From Microplitis mediator (lineage: Eukaryota; Arthropoda; Insecta; Hymenoptera; Braconidae): a stretch of DNA of 64,000 bases. Within the stretch, counting starts at the first letter, position 1. Every line of letters begins with the position of its first letter. Below, in pieces: positions 23,995 to 35,617 of this stretch. The notes below the pieces were generated by a model, which searched no databases, was not told the DNA's origin, and worked only from the letters and a program-made list of their open reading frames with translations. A program made the translations under genes and the position numbers. The DNA lies in the NCBI RefSeq assembly GCF_029852145.1, contig NC_079973.1:27174422-27238421 (forward strand), read 5' to 3'.

Positions 23995-25396
23995 TTAAAA
24001 CCAGATAAAAATATACAATAGATTTATGATTTATAGAATAATAATGGCACACAGATACATTGCACACCAGTATGTATTTAAATAATAAAAAAAAAATTGT
24101 GAATAAATAAATTAATAAGCAAAAGATTTATTTAGCTTTTAAAGAGTGTGTGTGTGTGCTTTTTCTAGCCATTTTATTGTGCTGTAAATTTTTTGAATAG
24201 TAATTCATGATGCTGCTGTGCTTGAATATGTATCTGTGCCATGCCATAGTTTATATTTAAATAATTTTGCTATTTATTTATTTATTATTATTATTATTAT
24301 TATATTAAACCTTAACTTTTAATAATTTATAAATCAATATAATAAGACATGGTATTTTGATAATGATAATTGCACATGCAGGTATAACATGATAACTAAG
24401 AGTTAAATTTTTTTTTGCTTATAAATAAAAATGAAAACTGTTTAATTGATAGTGAATAAATTAATATGGAATTATTTAATTTTCACTAATAGATTTTTTT
24501 TTTTTTTTATTAAAAATAAAATTTGTTTTAAATATTAAATATAAATATACTTTGAAAATGAACTATGCTCTGACCAAAGAATGAAATTGGTCTGTTCTAC
24601 AGGATTGCAATGGACAATCATGGAGCATACGTATCCACGTTTCGCTCTATCCTCGTGTCAAACGAATCTGTCGATTCAAGCATCATCGGCGTTCACGACG
24701 CCCGAAATAACGGCGTCATCGAGCACCAACGATCAGTACCCGGGTACCAACACCACTGGTTCTAGCTGTGCTATGAACAGTTATCCAGGATCACCTCATG
24801 GACTCCAGCATACGTCATCATCAGGTGGTCTATCGCCCTCTGGTCAGTGTTCAAATAGCTGTCAAAGTCCCTGTGCCAGCCCACAAGCAACAGTTAAGCG
24901 AAAAAGATCAACAAATCCACAAGCTGATGAAAATTTTATCCGAGCTTTGGATGCAGTTCGCTACGGTGGGATAGGATTCTGTAAAGCCGCAAGAATGTTT
25001 GGCGTTAACAATCGAACACTTTGGCTTGAATATAAAAAACGTGGATATCCAAACAATCGACCAAGTGTTAAATCAAAAGTTAAAAATGAATCCAACTCAT
25101 CGCCATCCTCTCCACCAGTACCACCACCTGTCGAACCGCCAAGTCCATCTTCCATGGGTCCACCGACAACTCCCTTAAGTGCTCACAGTGCACACAGTGT
25201 TCACAGTGCCCACAGTGCCCACAGTACTCATAGTCCCCATAGCGCTCATAATATTCACAATACTCATGCTATGATACCCACCCACGCTCCCCACACGATG
25301 CTCGGCGGTTACGTTGACACTAGACACATTGATTACTCACTATCTAATCCAACTATGCCTATCAATCTACATGGTGTCAATTATAATGCCATGTGA
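22278..25396 (+). CDS. BTB/POZ transcription factor, isoform with psq-type HTH
   Basis: Exons 22278-22589, 22668-23024, 23171-23303 and 24603-25396; 531 aa, phases consistent. Residues 1-120 are a BTB-TTK domain (QFCLRWNNHQPNFISVFS, VDVTLAAEGRHLQAHKVVLS, FMYYGEVNVSQEQL), the insect tramtrack/broad/bric-a-brac type that dimerises and recruits cofactors. A Ser-rich linker with a basic SLRRKRLRKSS patch follows. The isoform-specific last exon carries a pipsqueak-like helix-turn-helix: NFIRALDAVRYGGIGFCKAA, then MFGVNNRTLWLEYKKRG. After that come Pro/Ser-rich sequence and a tandem His-Ser repeat (about 25180-25265). The psq module binds DNA and is related to the HTH of pogo-type transposases. The exact fly orthologue (jim lovell, bric-a-brac or another) could not be settled, so no symbol is given. 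Confidence 0.9.
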
Positions 25397-27355
25397 GCTA
25401 ACGTTTTCCCACACTACATGTACAAATAGGTTTTAGTAAATTCAGCACTTTTAATGCTATATTATTATCATTATTATTCATTTCGTATTATCATTTTTAA
25501 TTTGTGCTAAATCAAAAAATTATCCATACACATATGAATAGCGGTAACATCTCTGCGGTGTATAAATAAATCTACGAAAATTAAGTTTTGTAAATATATA
25601 AATTATTCGGAACAGTAATCGATTATATTAAAGATATTTTATATATTTTATTTTTTCTTTTATACATTGTAATCACAAAATATAACGTATCGTTATCTTA
25701 CGTCTTTCACTATAGATATTCTTTTAGAATATAATATTTTCCAAAAAAAAGTATATATAATTATATTACCCATACACATTAATGACTAGATAATAATTAT
25801 TAGTAATGACAATTTTTATAACGGATTTCCGTTCAGCATTTTAATTAACAGTTTAGTTTGACACTAACTCGAAGTAAATGCTAGTTAGAAAATTAACAAA
25901 CATTAAATGTATTATTATTATTATTATTAATTTGAAATTAAATTCCAATTTAATGATATACGTGATTTCTGAATACTTATTAGCTAATGATTGTGTATAA
26001 AAAAAAGTTATGCTAATTTATTGGTCATATTTTGTTCAGAAATTATGACAATAATAATTATTAGCTTTATTTTTCGTTATTTATTATTATTATTATTATC
26101 AATACTATCGTATACATGTAATACAATTTATACTTGATAAAATAAAAAAAAATGATCATTGCATTTTATATAATTATTATAAATGTAGACTTTGATGTCC
26201 TGTGTACGAATGACGGTAACAAAAAATTTTTTAATAATCATGTATGTAAAAAAAAAAATGTTAATTAGTAGACAAGTGTTCTTAAAAAAATTTTTTTGTA
26301 GATATAATAGACAATTTTATGTAATAAAATTAAAAAAAAAAAAATAATGTAAAACCGCATTCGATTATTTCAGCGAGAAAAAAAAATAAAATAAAAATCT
26401 ATAGTTAATTGTTTGAATTATTTATTATTTTAACATGAAAATAAAAAATATTTTTCAGCGCACCAAAGCAAACAGGTTGAGGGAAAACGCAGTCGTTTGC
26501 TGCTAATGCGACAAACGAGAGTGAAAAAAGAATCAGAGCCAGGACACCCTTCGCCAGACAGCGAGCCTGGTTCTCCTCGAGTGATTTCATCACCGCAATC
26601 TCACTCAGTTACTCCGATATTGAATCTTCCTTCGTCCTCGCAGCATTGGCAAGACAATGAACCTCCACAGGGAGCGACATCAAAACAAACTCTATTAACA
26701 GTCACAACTTGTACAAATTTGTTAACTGTACCACAGCCATCCTACTTAGTGAAGCAGCACTCTCATCCACTTTTGCCAAGTCAGCAGCAAAGTTCATCAA
26801 GTAATTACTGGATTCAACGACAGCACTCAAATCCCGAGTATCCTGGACGTTCTTCAAGTCCTTCTGGAGGCACCGATCCGATTCCACTTATTAAGATTGA
26901 GGAGGGACAGTCCGAGTCACGGATAACTAAAGATGCCGGAAATAATTCAAGCTGTTTGAGAATCATACCTGCTGAATTACTCCGAAGTTCATCGACACCA
27001 CAAGTAATTCATTTCCAATAATTTAATACTTATTTAAAATTACAGTGCTCTTATTTGTTTTCCGTTTATTATTTTACAGCTCGGTAGTGGAAGAGAAATA
27101 AGAACAATAAGAGAAGGAGGAGCAAGCGATCAGCGGTCGGGTCATTGCCCAGTTCAACGAGACGGGCCAGCATTGGGATGTAATCATTGTTGGAATACCG
27201 TTGACACTCACGGTCGTACATTGAGGCGTAAAACAAAATACCATTGTCCAGAATGTCAAATAAACTTGTGCATTGTACCGTGTTTTCAAGAGTTTCATGA
27301 ACGTCAGCGTGAAAATTCAACCATAAAAACATTACCAAAAACTAGCTCAATCTAA
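22278..27355 (+). CDS. Same BTB gene, alternative 3' isoform with Cys-rich zinc module
   Basis: Uses the same first three exons, then 26459-27003 and 27080-27355 instead of the psq exon; 540 aa. The acceptor at 26457-26458 is in the same phase as that of the psq exon (one base carried over), so the two ends are true alternatives after residue about 267. The alternative part is Ser/Pro/Gln-rich (VKKESEPGHPSPDSEPGSP) and ends in a cysteine module: CNHCWNTVDTHGRTLRRKTK, then YHCPECQINLCIVPCFQEFH. The spacing C-x2-C ... C-x2-C-x5-C-x4-CF-x3-H is reminiscent of the C-terminal Cys-rich domain of piggyBac-type transposases. Both isoforms share the BTB dimerisation domain but would read DNA differently. 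Splicing is predicted, not shown. Confidence 0.75.
23304..24602 (+). other. 1.3 kb intron before the psq exon
   Basis: Holds long homopolymers (an A run at about 23960-23990), a short GT repeat near 24150 and TTA/TAT-rich sequence. No coding frame or inverted repeat stood out. Its size compared with the other small introns is consistent with alternative 3'-end choice in this gene. Confidence 0.45.
25397..26458 (+). other. Possible 3' UTR of the psq isoform / intron of the other isoform
   Basis: A+T-rich sequence after the psq stop with several AATAAA words (about 25565, 26140 and 26385). It serves as 3' UTR for one isoform and intron for the other. No gene seen. Confidence 0.5.
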
Positions 27356-28263
27356 CGCTGTAAAAATAATAATAGTTATTATTATTATTATTATCACAAC
27401 TGCGATTATGATATAAATGTGATTACAATTTATATTAAATATTTTGCATATCACATATCAGCTAGAATCAAAATTATCTAATTTATAATTTAATAACAAA
27501 TTGACTGTTATTTTTAAATTATATTCCAAATGATATTTTTCAAGAAATAAGTATTTTTACATAAGTACATAATTATCATTTTTTTTTTTTTCATTATTTA
27601 TGTTTAAACTTTTTTTTTTATACAAAAAATATTTTATCGGAATAATTATTACATGTACAGTAATGTAATTGTGATTGAAACCTGTGTAATGACGAGCTAT
27701 TTAAAATGAAATTACAAAACCGTCCGAATTAAGAACAATTACTTATCGTTAGTGGCATTTAGATAAATTAACCATCTACATATGAATATGATTAACAAAG
27801 TATATATATTTTTTCCTCAAAATTAACTTACATTTAACGTATGACTTAAACCTGAATTGTAAAAGCTAAGAAGACTGTGGATGCGTGAAGTAAAATATTT
27901 TAAATCTTTATTGTATAAGTATTATCTTGTACAGCAAATTTATTTGAATAAATGAATTTTAGTTGGTAAAAAAAAAAAAAAAATAAAAAAAAAAAAAAAA
28001 TAAAAAACTTATAATTTTTAGAATCAAATTTTTCGTATACCAAAATAAATTCAGTAGTATAAATGTGCGTATTTATTTATATAAGTTTATTTTTGTATAA
28101 TTTCGTCAAAAGACTAAAAAAAAAGTATGAGAATTTTTTTTTTTGTTACATAGGTGAGAAATATTTAAAACAAATAACATTGAACTACAAAGAAGCTCTT
28201 GTTTTTAAGATTAATTGACACATTAATTATACAATAACTTTTAAATAAAACTACTTTACATTT
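27356..28263. other. Convergent 3' flanks
   Basis: About 900 bp, very A+T-rich, with AATAAA near 27945 and a broken poly-A tract at about 27966-28005. No gene or inverted repeat was found; probably the 3' UTRs of the BTB gene and of UGP. Confidence 0.5.
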
Positions 28264-30823
28264 TCAATGATCTAATATACGTAGATTACCTGACACTATT
28301 TTATTTTCTAGTATAGTACCTGATGGTAAATCAATACGTTCACCGTGATTTGCAATTATAATTACTGTACCACGTAGTGAAACACCGCGACCAAATGTTA
28401 CGTCTCCGGATACAGTTAGATGGTCTAGTTCCAGAAGATCTGGAATACTAGCAAATCGACGTAAAAATTCAGCCACCTAAAAGTATGGACAATTAATAAT
28501 AAGTATCTGAATCATATCAAAAATAAATTTGAATAATGATCTTACTTTGGCAAAGTGATTGTCCCCTAATTTGATAAGTGGCGTAACAGGGAACATTCTC
28601 TTGGGACTCATCAATAATGATCCGTTGCGCAGATCATATAAATTACTTTTGACAAGCAACAAGTCGGAGGTTTTTTTGACGGGCAAAAATCTTCTCCGTG
28701 GCACATGGATACCTATACTTCCGTCAAATGATTTCATAGCCGCGCCCACAGCAGTTTCCAACTGTATAACATTCAGCCCGCCTTCCAATTCCTTTGGGTT
28801 AACAATTATCTCCATGTCCAGTGTTTTCTCAGTCAATATCCGGCGAATAGCTATTAAAAAAAAAAAATATATTAGCATACGTAAATACTCAATTAATTTA
28901 ATATTAAATGGTGATTATTTTTACCGCTCAATTTGGCCCATAAATTATTGGTATTGAAAAATTTAAAAGTCTTAACAGATTTAAATTCGTCTATATGTTC
29001 TTTTGGTACTTGTGCTATTTCCAGAAGACGTAATTTATTTTCATACTGAATTAAAGTACCTCCCTGAATAATTAAATAGCATTAAATATCTTCAGAGTAA
29101 TTAAGAGTAAAAAAAATTAATAATTAACTGATTTACTTTAACATCAGCTCGTGTTTTATCAGTAACTTCCATCACAAATTCATGTGGACCACTTGTCGGC
29201 TCAAGAACTAATTTCATTATTTTATTATCTACCGTCGCTCCTAAGTTATCAATATTTGAAATAAAACAATATTCGCGACCCTGAAACATAGGTAATATAT
29301 GAGATTTTTTTAAATGACTCACACTAATTTGAATAATCACAAAAGCAATGAATAAATTACAGATTCAATGAATTCGTCAAGTAAACCTGATCGATGGAAG
29401 CTCTCATAAAAGTCACCGTGTCCTGGAGGATACCAGCTGTAAATATGATAAAAAATATTTGAATAAAATTAGTAGGTATTAAGCTCTGATAAAAATAATT
29501 TATTATACTAACGATTCCATTTCCTCGTCGACATCACAATTTTTAGCTATAGGCAGTAGAGACTCTCGACTGATGCGAGGGAAGCAGCTTTGATTAAAAG
29601 TTTTAACGATAACATCTATCCCTTTGTATTTTCTGATAATTCTCTGGGTTTCATCATCCGTATTAAAGGAATTCATTAAAACTAATGGTACCCGCACATT
29701 GTACTCTCGATTCAAATGCTAAAAAAAAAATTATTATCACTTTTAATTATCGTTATATAACATAATAATAATAACAACTACTAAATATAAATATGAAATG
29801 TATGAACCTCTATTTGCTGTACGGTAAGATCCAGAAAAGTGAGATCATTGCGGACAGTAATTGATGATTTTGGTCCATGACATCCCATACTGGTACCCAA
29901 TCCTCCATTTAATTTTACAACTATCAATTTATTTAACATATTACGAATTTCTTCATGGCTTGGCTCTACCAGAGAATCGTAATCTCTGATCTGTTAATAA
30001 AAAAAAAAATAATAATAAAGAAAATTAATAGATTTAATAATAAAAAATAAAACTTACCGCTCCTTCAGGTAATTTTTGAATTTGTTCCCATACAACCGAA
30101 GGTCCTTGATCTTGAAGGAACTTTTGAAAGAGTTTTTGGAATCCATCAAACTCCAATTTAATCCGCTCTCGTAGATGCGGTGGAGCTGTCGCTTCAAGAC
30201 GATTTAGTTCAAACTGCATTTCGCTTTCAGCATCTCTTTTCGTCCTTTCTCGAAAAGCTTGAGTGTCAGATGGCTGACGTGCATGTCCACGAGACTATCA
30301 TCATGAAATATATATTATTTGAATTATTATCTTTATTAATATTTATAAATGTCCACTGATAATTTATGATTAATGTTAATTATATATAATACTAATATTT
30401 AAATATTATTCTTGATTAATAAATTAAAACTGTCAATCTGGTTTTGAAATAATGACAAGTCTGCTCTGAAAAGTGATAACACTCAAATACGCTGCGCGTA
30501 ATGCAGACTTGAAGTAATCTGTTAAAATATCTTCAATATATATTTATGTGCTAAATAGCCTTGATAATAATTCTCTTGTTGTACACATGATGAGACCAAA
30601 GTTGTTAAACTATTACAATTATCAACGACGTATCATTTTTGCTGCATCATCTATCACATTAGAGCTAATAGCGTTCAGTGGGAATAGAGAAAAATACAAC
30701 GATCAACTATTAAATATTTTTTAACCGACTTATTATTGAGACAAAAAAATTTCATTGCTTGATAATAAATATATAAATAATAAAATCATATTATTAATAA
30801 CTTACTCGTAGTAAATATTCCAT
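28264..30823 (-). CDS. UGP: UTP-glucose-1-phosphate uridylyltransferase
   Basis: Nine coding exons on the minus strand: 30823-30806, 30294-30058, 29990-29808, 29718-29513, 29436-29361, 29280-29137, 29063-28925, 28850-28546, 28476-28264; 506 aa, close to human UGP2 (508). The nucleotide-binding loop is VVKLNGGLGTSMGC, followed by the typical LTFLDLTVQQIEHLN, VPLVLMNSFNTDDET, WYPPGHGDFYESF and SNIDNLGATVD. Next come LNVIQLETAVGAAMKSF and the C-terminal left-handed beta-helix, LDHLTVSGDVTFGRGVSLRG. All substrate loops are present. The cytosolic enzyme makes UDP-glucose from UTP and glucose-1-phosphate, feeding glycogen, trehalose and glycosylation. The first exon codes only MEYLLR and joins the rest in phase 0; an alternative first exon lies at 32046-32023. 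Confidence 0.96.
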
Positions 30824-32022
30824 TTGCGTGATTAATTTTAATTTAAAATAATTATAATTGTAAATTTTTTAACTGTATTACTAAACGGTAATAAGTGAAG
30901 TAAAAATAATTTTAAAAGCTTTAAAATATTTCATGTGATTAGATTTGAAACTGAAACTAAATGACTATTGGACATCTGCCTGGGTTTAAAAACTTTAACG
31001 TCCGTTATCAGTAGACTTTTATTTATCTCTTACAGACCGAGGCTTCGTTAATTTCATTTAAATATAAAGACTAATATAAATCTTAATACTTGCATACTGA
31101 TTTATTCCATAACTGCAAGACTTATATTATAGCGATATTTATTTTTTTCCTCAGTCTCTTATTATTGTTTTTGTAAATTAATTTTTTCATTTCTTCACCT
31201 TTTTTTTTTTTGAAAATTTATTAATGGCCTTAATTTTTATTTTTGTTTCCACTTCATTTTTTTTTTCTTTTCCAAGTGTCAGAAAATTATTTGAATTTTA
31301 TTTTACAAATATTTTAAAATCAATCATGCTGATAAATAAATAAATTAAATATTATTTTAGATAATAATTTTTAAATGAGCGCTTGAATTTTAAAAACTCA
31401 TATGCATTTGTAAATATTTTTTTAAACAATATTTAATTTAAAAATATCCGCTTCATTTATTTTTCAAATGCAATTGTTTACTAAAATAATTGTCCAGCAA
31501 TTAAAAAAATTTCAAAATAAATTTATTTAAATTCTTGTTGCAAAAAAAATATTTAATTTAAAAATATAATTGTTACAAAACTATACCGTAAATAATAAAT
31601 CCATATAAATGTATTTTTAAAATAATATATAAAAATATTTATTTATAAAAATAAATTATATCTGATCGATATTGTCGTCAATCGTTAACGAGCGTATAGA
31701 CGTTTGATAAATTCCTGTGATAAGATTAGGATCTTCTTTTTAAAAGTACAGATTAAAATCAACTGCGTAACTTTAAATGATTCATCCTCTTAACTCATAT
31801 TAAAGTTTTAAAAATAACATATTTGTATATTTTCAATTTACGGAACCGTGATATTGAGTTCAGAGGTTATCTGATGTGTCAAAGTACCTTTTGTTACTAA
31901 ATTTATATATAACTTCGTTGCTTGTAAATATTTTTTGTGAAAATTATTGAGCAATGGTCTATATTAAATTAAATATTTTGTAAATAATATAAATTTATTT
32001 AAATAAAATAAATTTTCGTTAC
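30824..32022. other. UGP upstream sequence / intron
   Basis: A+T-rich, no gene. If the distal first exon is used, this is the first intron; otherwise it holds the proximal promoter. Confidence 0.4.
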
Positions 32023-32046
32023 CTTTTTATCATCAACACACAGCAT
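32023..32046 (-). CDS. UGP: Alternative first coding exon of UGP (predicted)
   Basis: An ATG at 32046 opens MLCVDDKK and runs straight into a GTAACG donor in phase 0. It can therefore replace the MEYLLR exon 1.2 kb downstream and splice to the acceptor at 30295-30296. Vertebrate UGP2 also has two N-terminal variants, which supports the idea. Short, so confidence is moderate. Confidence 0.5.
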
Positions 32047-32493
32047 TGTTTGACAAGCTTAAAACCACAACAAACTTGCACTTGTTTTGTGTCTGAGTAA
32101 ATTTTTTTTTCTTTTTTCGGTATCCAAGGTGTGGTATATAATTTTAACCTCTAGATCTTTATGAAGGTCATTCATCTGACCAAACTGTTATGCAAATGAG
32201 TATAACTAAATATCGGGCATAGTAATTATAAAAATAGTTGTAATGCCATCCTCTGAATCATATATTTGTCATCGAATTTATTTTTATTTTAATTAATTAT
32301 AATAATGATAAAAAATTAAATATATTTGTAAAATATTTTAGTTGTCTTAATTTATAAATAAATTTTTATTAATCGATACTTTAAATTAAAAACATTGTAA
32401 CTACTTTATAAATTATTTTTAGTAAGATATTGTAACATAAATTTTTATTGTTTATTAATCAATTAATTAATAAATAGATTTTATATTAATAAA

Positions 32494-33625
32494 TTATGAT
32501 GAAAGATATTTTCGTCCATAAAGTTGCGCTTTCTTTTCAAAACCAACAGAATTTATTGGAGTATTTATTCTATAAAATGGATTCATTGAATACTGAAAAA
32601 ATAAACAAATTCAGATTAATGATACTGGAATCATCAGAAAACTTAAAATCTTTTTATTTTAAATAAACAAATTCAATATTAATAAAAAAAAATTTTTTAA
32701 ATTCATACAGACTTCAAAAAACGTCAGCATGAGTAGAGCAAAGTATCTCATTGTTGGCCTTTATATATTTAATTTATAAAATTCATTCTAAACATAATTA
32801 TGTATTTCTTTTACTAAACTAATTATTTTAATTAAAAATAAAAGGGATACTGACTCCTGGTATTTCGCAACAAATTTACCGTTTTTTATTATGATACTGA
32901 AGTTAGCAGACGTCTAATAATTTTTGAATTTTATTTTTAGACGGTAAACTATAAAAAAAAATATTTGAAAAAATTGCACCTGTAGTTTTTCAAATTTTCT
33001 ATCAGTGCATATTTTTAGTTTTTGTTTTTTTGAAATTTATTAGTTGGGAAAAAAATCCGAAAATTACTGATTGTCTGCTGACTTCAAGATCATTTTTTAG
33101 TATTTAATTTCCACCATAAAATTAAGTAAATATTCAATAAGGTGTACATATTTTTTTAAAGAGCCAGAGATTAGATACTTTACCCTATTTCCAATTAATA
33201 TGACATACTGATTATAAATTTAATTACCTTGATATAAATTTCATACATCTCATTAAAAAAATTTTTTATACCATCTTCATTTTTAGTGTCATGTACCATA
33301 AGAAATTTAATTTGAGTTGCAGTGACAAATGCACTGACAAACCATTGATTAAATTTATCAATAACTTTTAAATGCATATTTGTTGTTTTCCATTTATGTT
33401 CATCAACAAGATCCAATGCTGCATGAGCTATAAATTGATTTAAATGCGCGTGATCTTCTTTCTATAATTTTAAAAATATAAAAATGTTAATAAAACTTAT
33501 TATTAAAAAACAAACAAATAAATATTATTAATTACCTTAGATTCTTTATTAGAACCGCTAAATTCTATTTCAAATAATGGGTTGTCTGCAGTACCGACAA
33601 TAACAAAGTAATAATTAGCAGACAT
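32494..33625 (-). CDS. TRAPPC2: TRAPP complex subunit 2 (sedlin)
   Basis: Three exons: 33625-33536, 33461-33228 and 32592-32494; 140 aa, exactly the length of human TRAPPC2. Conserved parts are ANYYFVIVGTADNPLFEIEF at the start, HLNQFIAHAALDLVDEHKW, VIDKFNQWFVSAFVTATQIK and EDGIKNFFNEMYEIYIK, then GFEKKAQLYGRKYLSS at the end. Longin-like core subunit of the TRAPP tethering complexes, which act as Rab1/Ypt1 exchange factors in ER-to-Golgi traffic. The last intron contains a MITE (32891-33093). The start lies about 375 bp from the divergent MRG15 start, suggesting a shared promoter region. Confidence 0.95.
32891..33093. mobile_element. MITE family A (ATGATACTGAAGTTAGCAGAC ends), copy in TRAPPC2 intron
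   Basis: Left end ATGATACTGAAGTTAGCAGA; right end GTCTGCTGACTTCAAGATCAT, its near-reverse complement. The middle has the palindromic pair TGCACCTGTAGTTTTTCAAA and TTTCTATCAGTGCA. Relatives occur at 53542-53734, 61670-62115 and 63209-63411, with half copies near 54700-54835 and 60955-61045. Confidence 0.8.
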
Positions 33626-34000
33626 GTTCGCTCAGTTTATCTAATAATTTTTTGTAAATTAAATTCAAAACATTTCATAAGCTATGTAATTAATTATTTT
33701 CATACAGCTCACTGACATAAATTAATTCTTAATTAATATTTAATATTAATATAAATAATTAACAATATTATTATTATTGGAGTGAAATATTTAATAATAC
33801 TGTTCCTATTTTCTAAAAACTACCAGCCACTGCCATTTTGAAGTGGCGCTGGTGGTACCGCGTGAAGTGAGCTGATGCTTTTATTTATTTTTTTAAATTT
33901 TGTTGGCTTCATTACTTTTATTGCCGTAGTAAACAATAGAAAATCAAAAGATTGTGTTTTTATTGTTTTAAATTTATAAAGAAATAGCGCGAGTAGTCAG
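33626..34000. promoter_or_regulatory. Bidirectional promoter region TRAPPC2 / MRG15
   Basis: Only 375 bp separate the two divergent start codons. A less A+T-rich block at about 33820-33870 (GCCATTTTGAAGTGGCGCTG) in the centre is a plausible shared core. No TATA box is evident. Confidence 0.5.
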
Positions 34001-35617
34001 ATGCCGCAGAAAAATAAATTCCAGGATGGTAAGTTTATTTTATTGTGTTATTTAATTTAATAAGAAATAATTATCAGCCTATTAATGATTTAAATGACAA
34101 TTATTTGTTGGTTAGGTGAAAAAGTACTTTGTTTTCATGGACCACTTATTTATGAAGCTAAATGTTTAAAATCACAACTTACTAAAGAAAAGACAATGAA
34201 ATATTTTATACATTACGCCGGATGGAATAAAAAGTAAGTTGATTATTATTTTTTAAAATTATTTATAATTTATTTTACTTCAGTTTGCTTGCGGTCATTG
34301 TCCTTTTGAAAGCAAACGCCGGAATTTATTGATTTTTTTAAATATATAGTTGGGATGAATGGGTGCCGGAAAGTAGAGTACTGAAATATAATGAAACAAA
34401 TGTACAAAAACAAAAGGAAGTGCAACGTGCTCATGCTGCGTCGCAATCATCACAGAAAGGAAAAAAAACAACGTCAGTATTGAAAGGACAAGGGCGTAGA
34501 AGTGAAAGTGGGAAAGACAAAGAGTCGGAAAGTCGAGCAAGTACTCCAGTACCAACTAGTGACAAAAGTACTGGACGTAATAAAGCTAATAGTGGTTCTG
34601 TAACACCATCATCACACGATTCATCTTCGGATGCGCCTAGAAAGAAACGAAGGTATTAATTATCGTCAATTAAATTTTAACATTCTTTTTAAATATGATA
34701 ATTTAATTCACAGTCGGGTGGATCCATCAGTAGAAACCGAGGAGCAATTTTTAGCAAATGTTGAAGTTAAAGTTAAACTTCCAGATGAATTAAAGCCGTG
34801 GCTAGTTGATGATTGGGATGCTATTATCCGTCAGAAAAAATTAGTCACATTGCCGGCTAGACATACTATCGATCAAATATTAGACGATTATGTCAAATTT
34901 AAGACCTCCAGTAAAACAAATACCCCCAACAAGTATGTATTCATGGATTATTTATATAAAAAAATTAATTACTCATCGACATCAATCATTACATGGAACA
35001 GATTAAAAAAAACTGACCTTTAGATTTATTTTTTATTTTATCTGAGTTTCATAACTTGAACTTGTCAATAATCTCAGAATATAAAGATCAGATATGGTAT
35101 TTAGGTCACTAATTGAGACATTTAATTTAGTTCAATTAATATTTAATCAACCCGTGTTTGATGGGTCATTTATTTTATTTCACTTTTTTTTTTTATTACA
35201 GAGAAAGCGCAGTTTTAGAAGTAACGAGAGGCCTGAAAGAATATTTTAATGTTATGTTAGGAACGCAATTACTGTACCGATGGGAACGACAACAGTACAG
35301 CGAAATAATGTCAACGACACCTAACACACCTCCAAGCCAAATATACGGAGCCATTCATTTGCTTCGATTGTTCGGTAATAATTTATAATTTTTTCATCAT
35401 CTCAGTTTAGTACCGAGCAATTATTAACAAAATTTTTTGTTTTCCAGTTAAATTAGGAAGTATGTTGGCTTACACACCTCTAGACGAAAGAAGTATCGCG
35501 TTATTGTTGGCCCACATTCACGATTTTTTGCGATATCTCCATAAAAACAGCAGCGATCTGTTCAGTCTCCAAGATTACGGGGCCGCGACTCCAGAGTATC
35601 ACCGCAAGTGCGGATAA
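34001..35617 (+). CDS. MRG15: MRG15/MORF4L1 chromodomain protein
   Basis: Six exons: 34001-34028, 34116-34233, 34350-34652, 34714-34932, 35202-35374, 35448-35617; 336 aa, phases consistent. The N-terminal chromo-barrel domain (about 10-75) has GEKVLCFHGPLIYEAKC and YFIHYAGWNKNWDEWVPESR, with the aromatic residues that bind methylated H3K36. A basic, Ser-rich linker (KGKKTTSVLKGQGRRSESG) ends in the nuclear signal RKKRR. The MRG domain (about 155-336) follows: LPDELKPWLVDDWDAIIRQK, then TPNTPPSQIYGAIHLLRLFV and AYTPLDERSIALLLAHIHDF. MRG15 is a shared subunit of NuA4/Tip60 acetyltransferase and Sin3/Rpd3S-type deacetylase complexes, and an Ash1 cofactor. Fly orthologue: MRG15. Confidence 0.96.
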
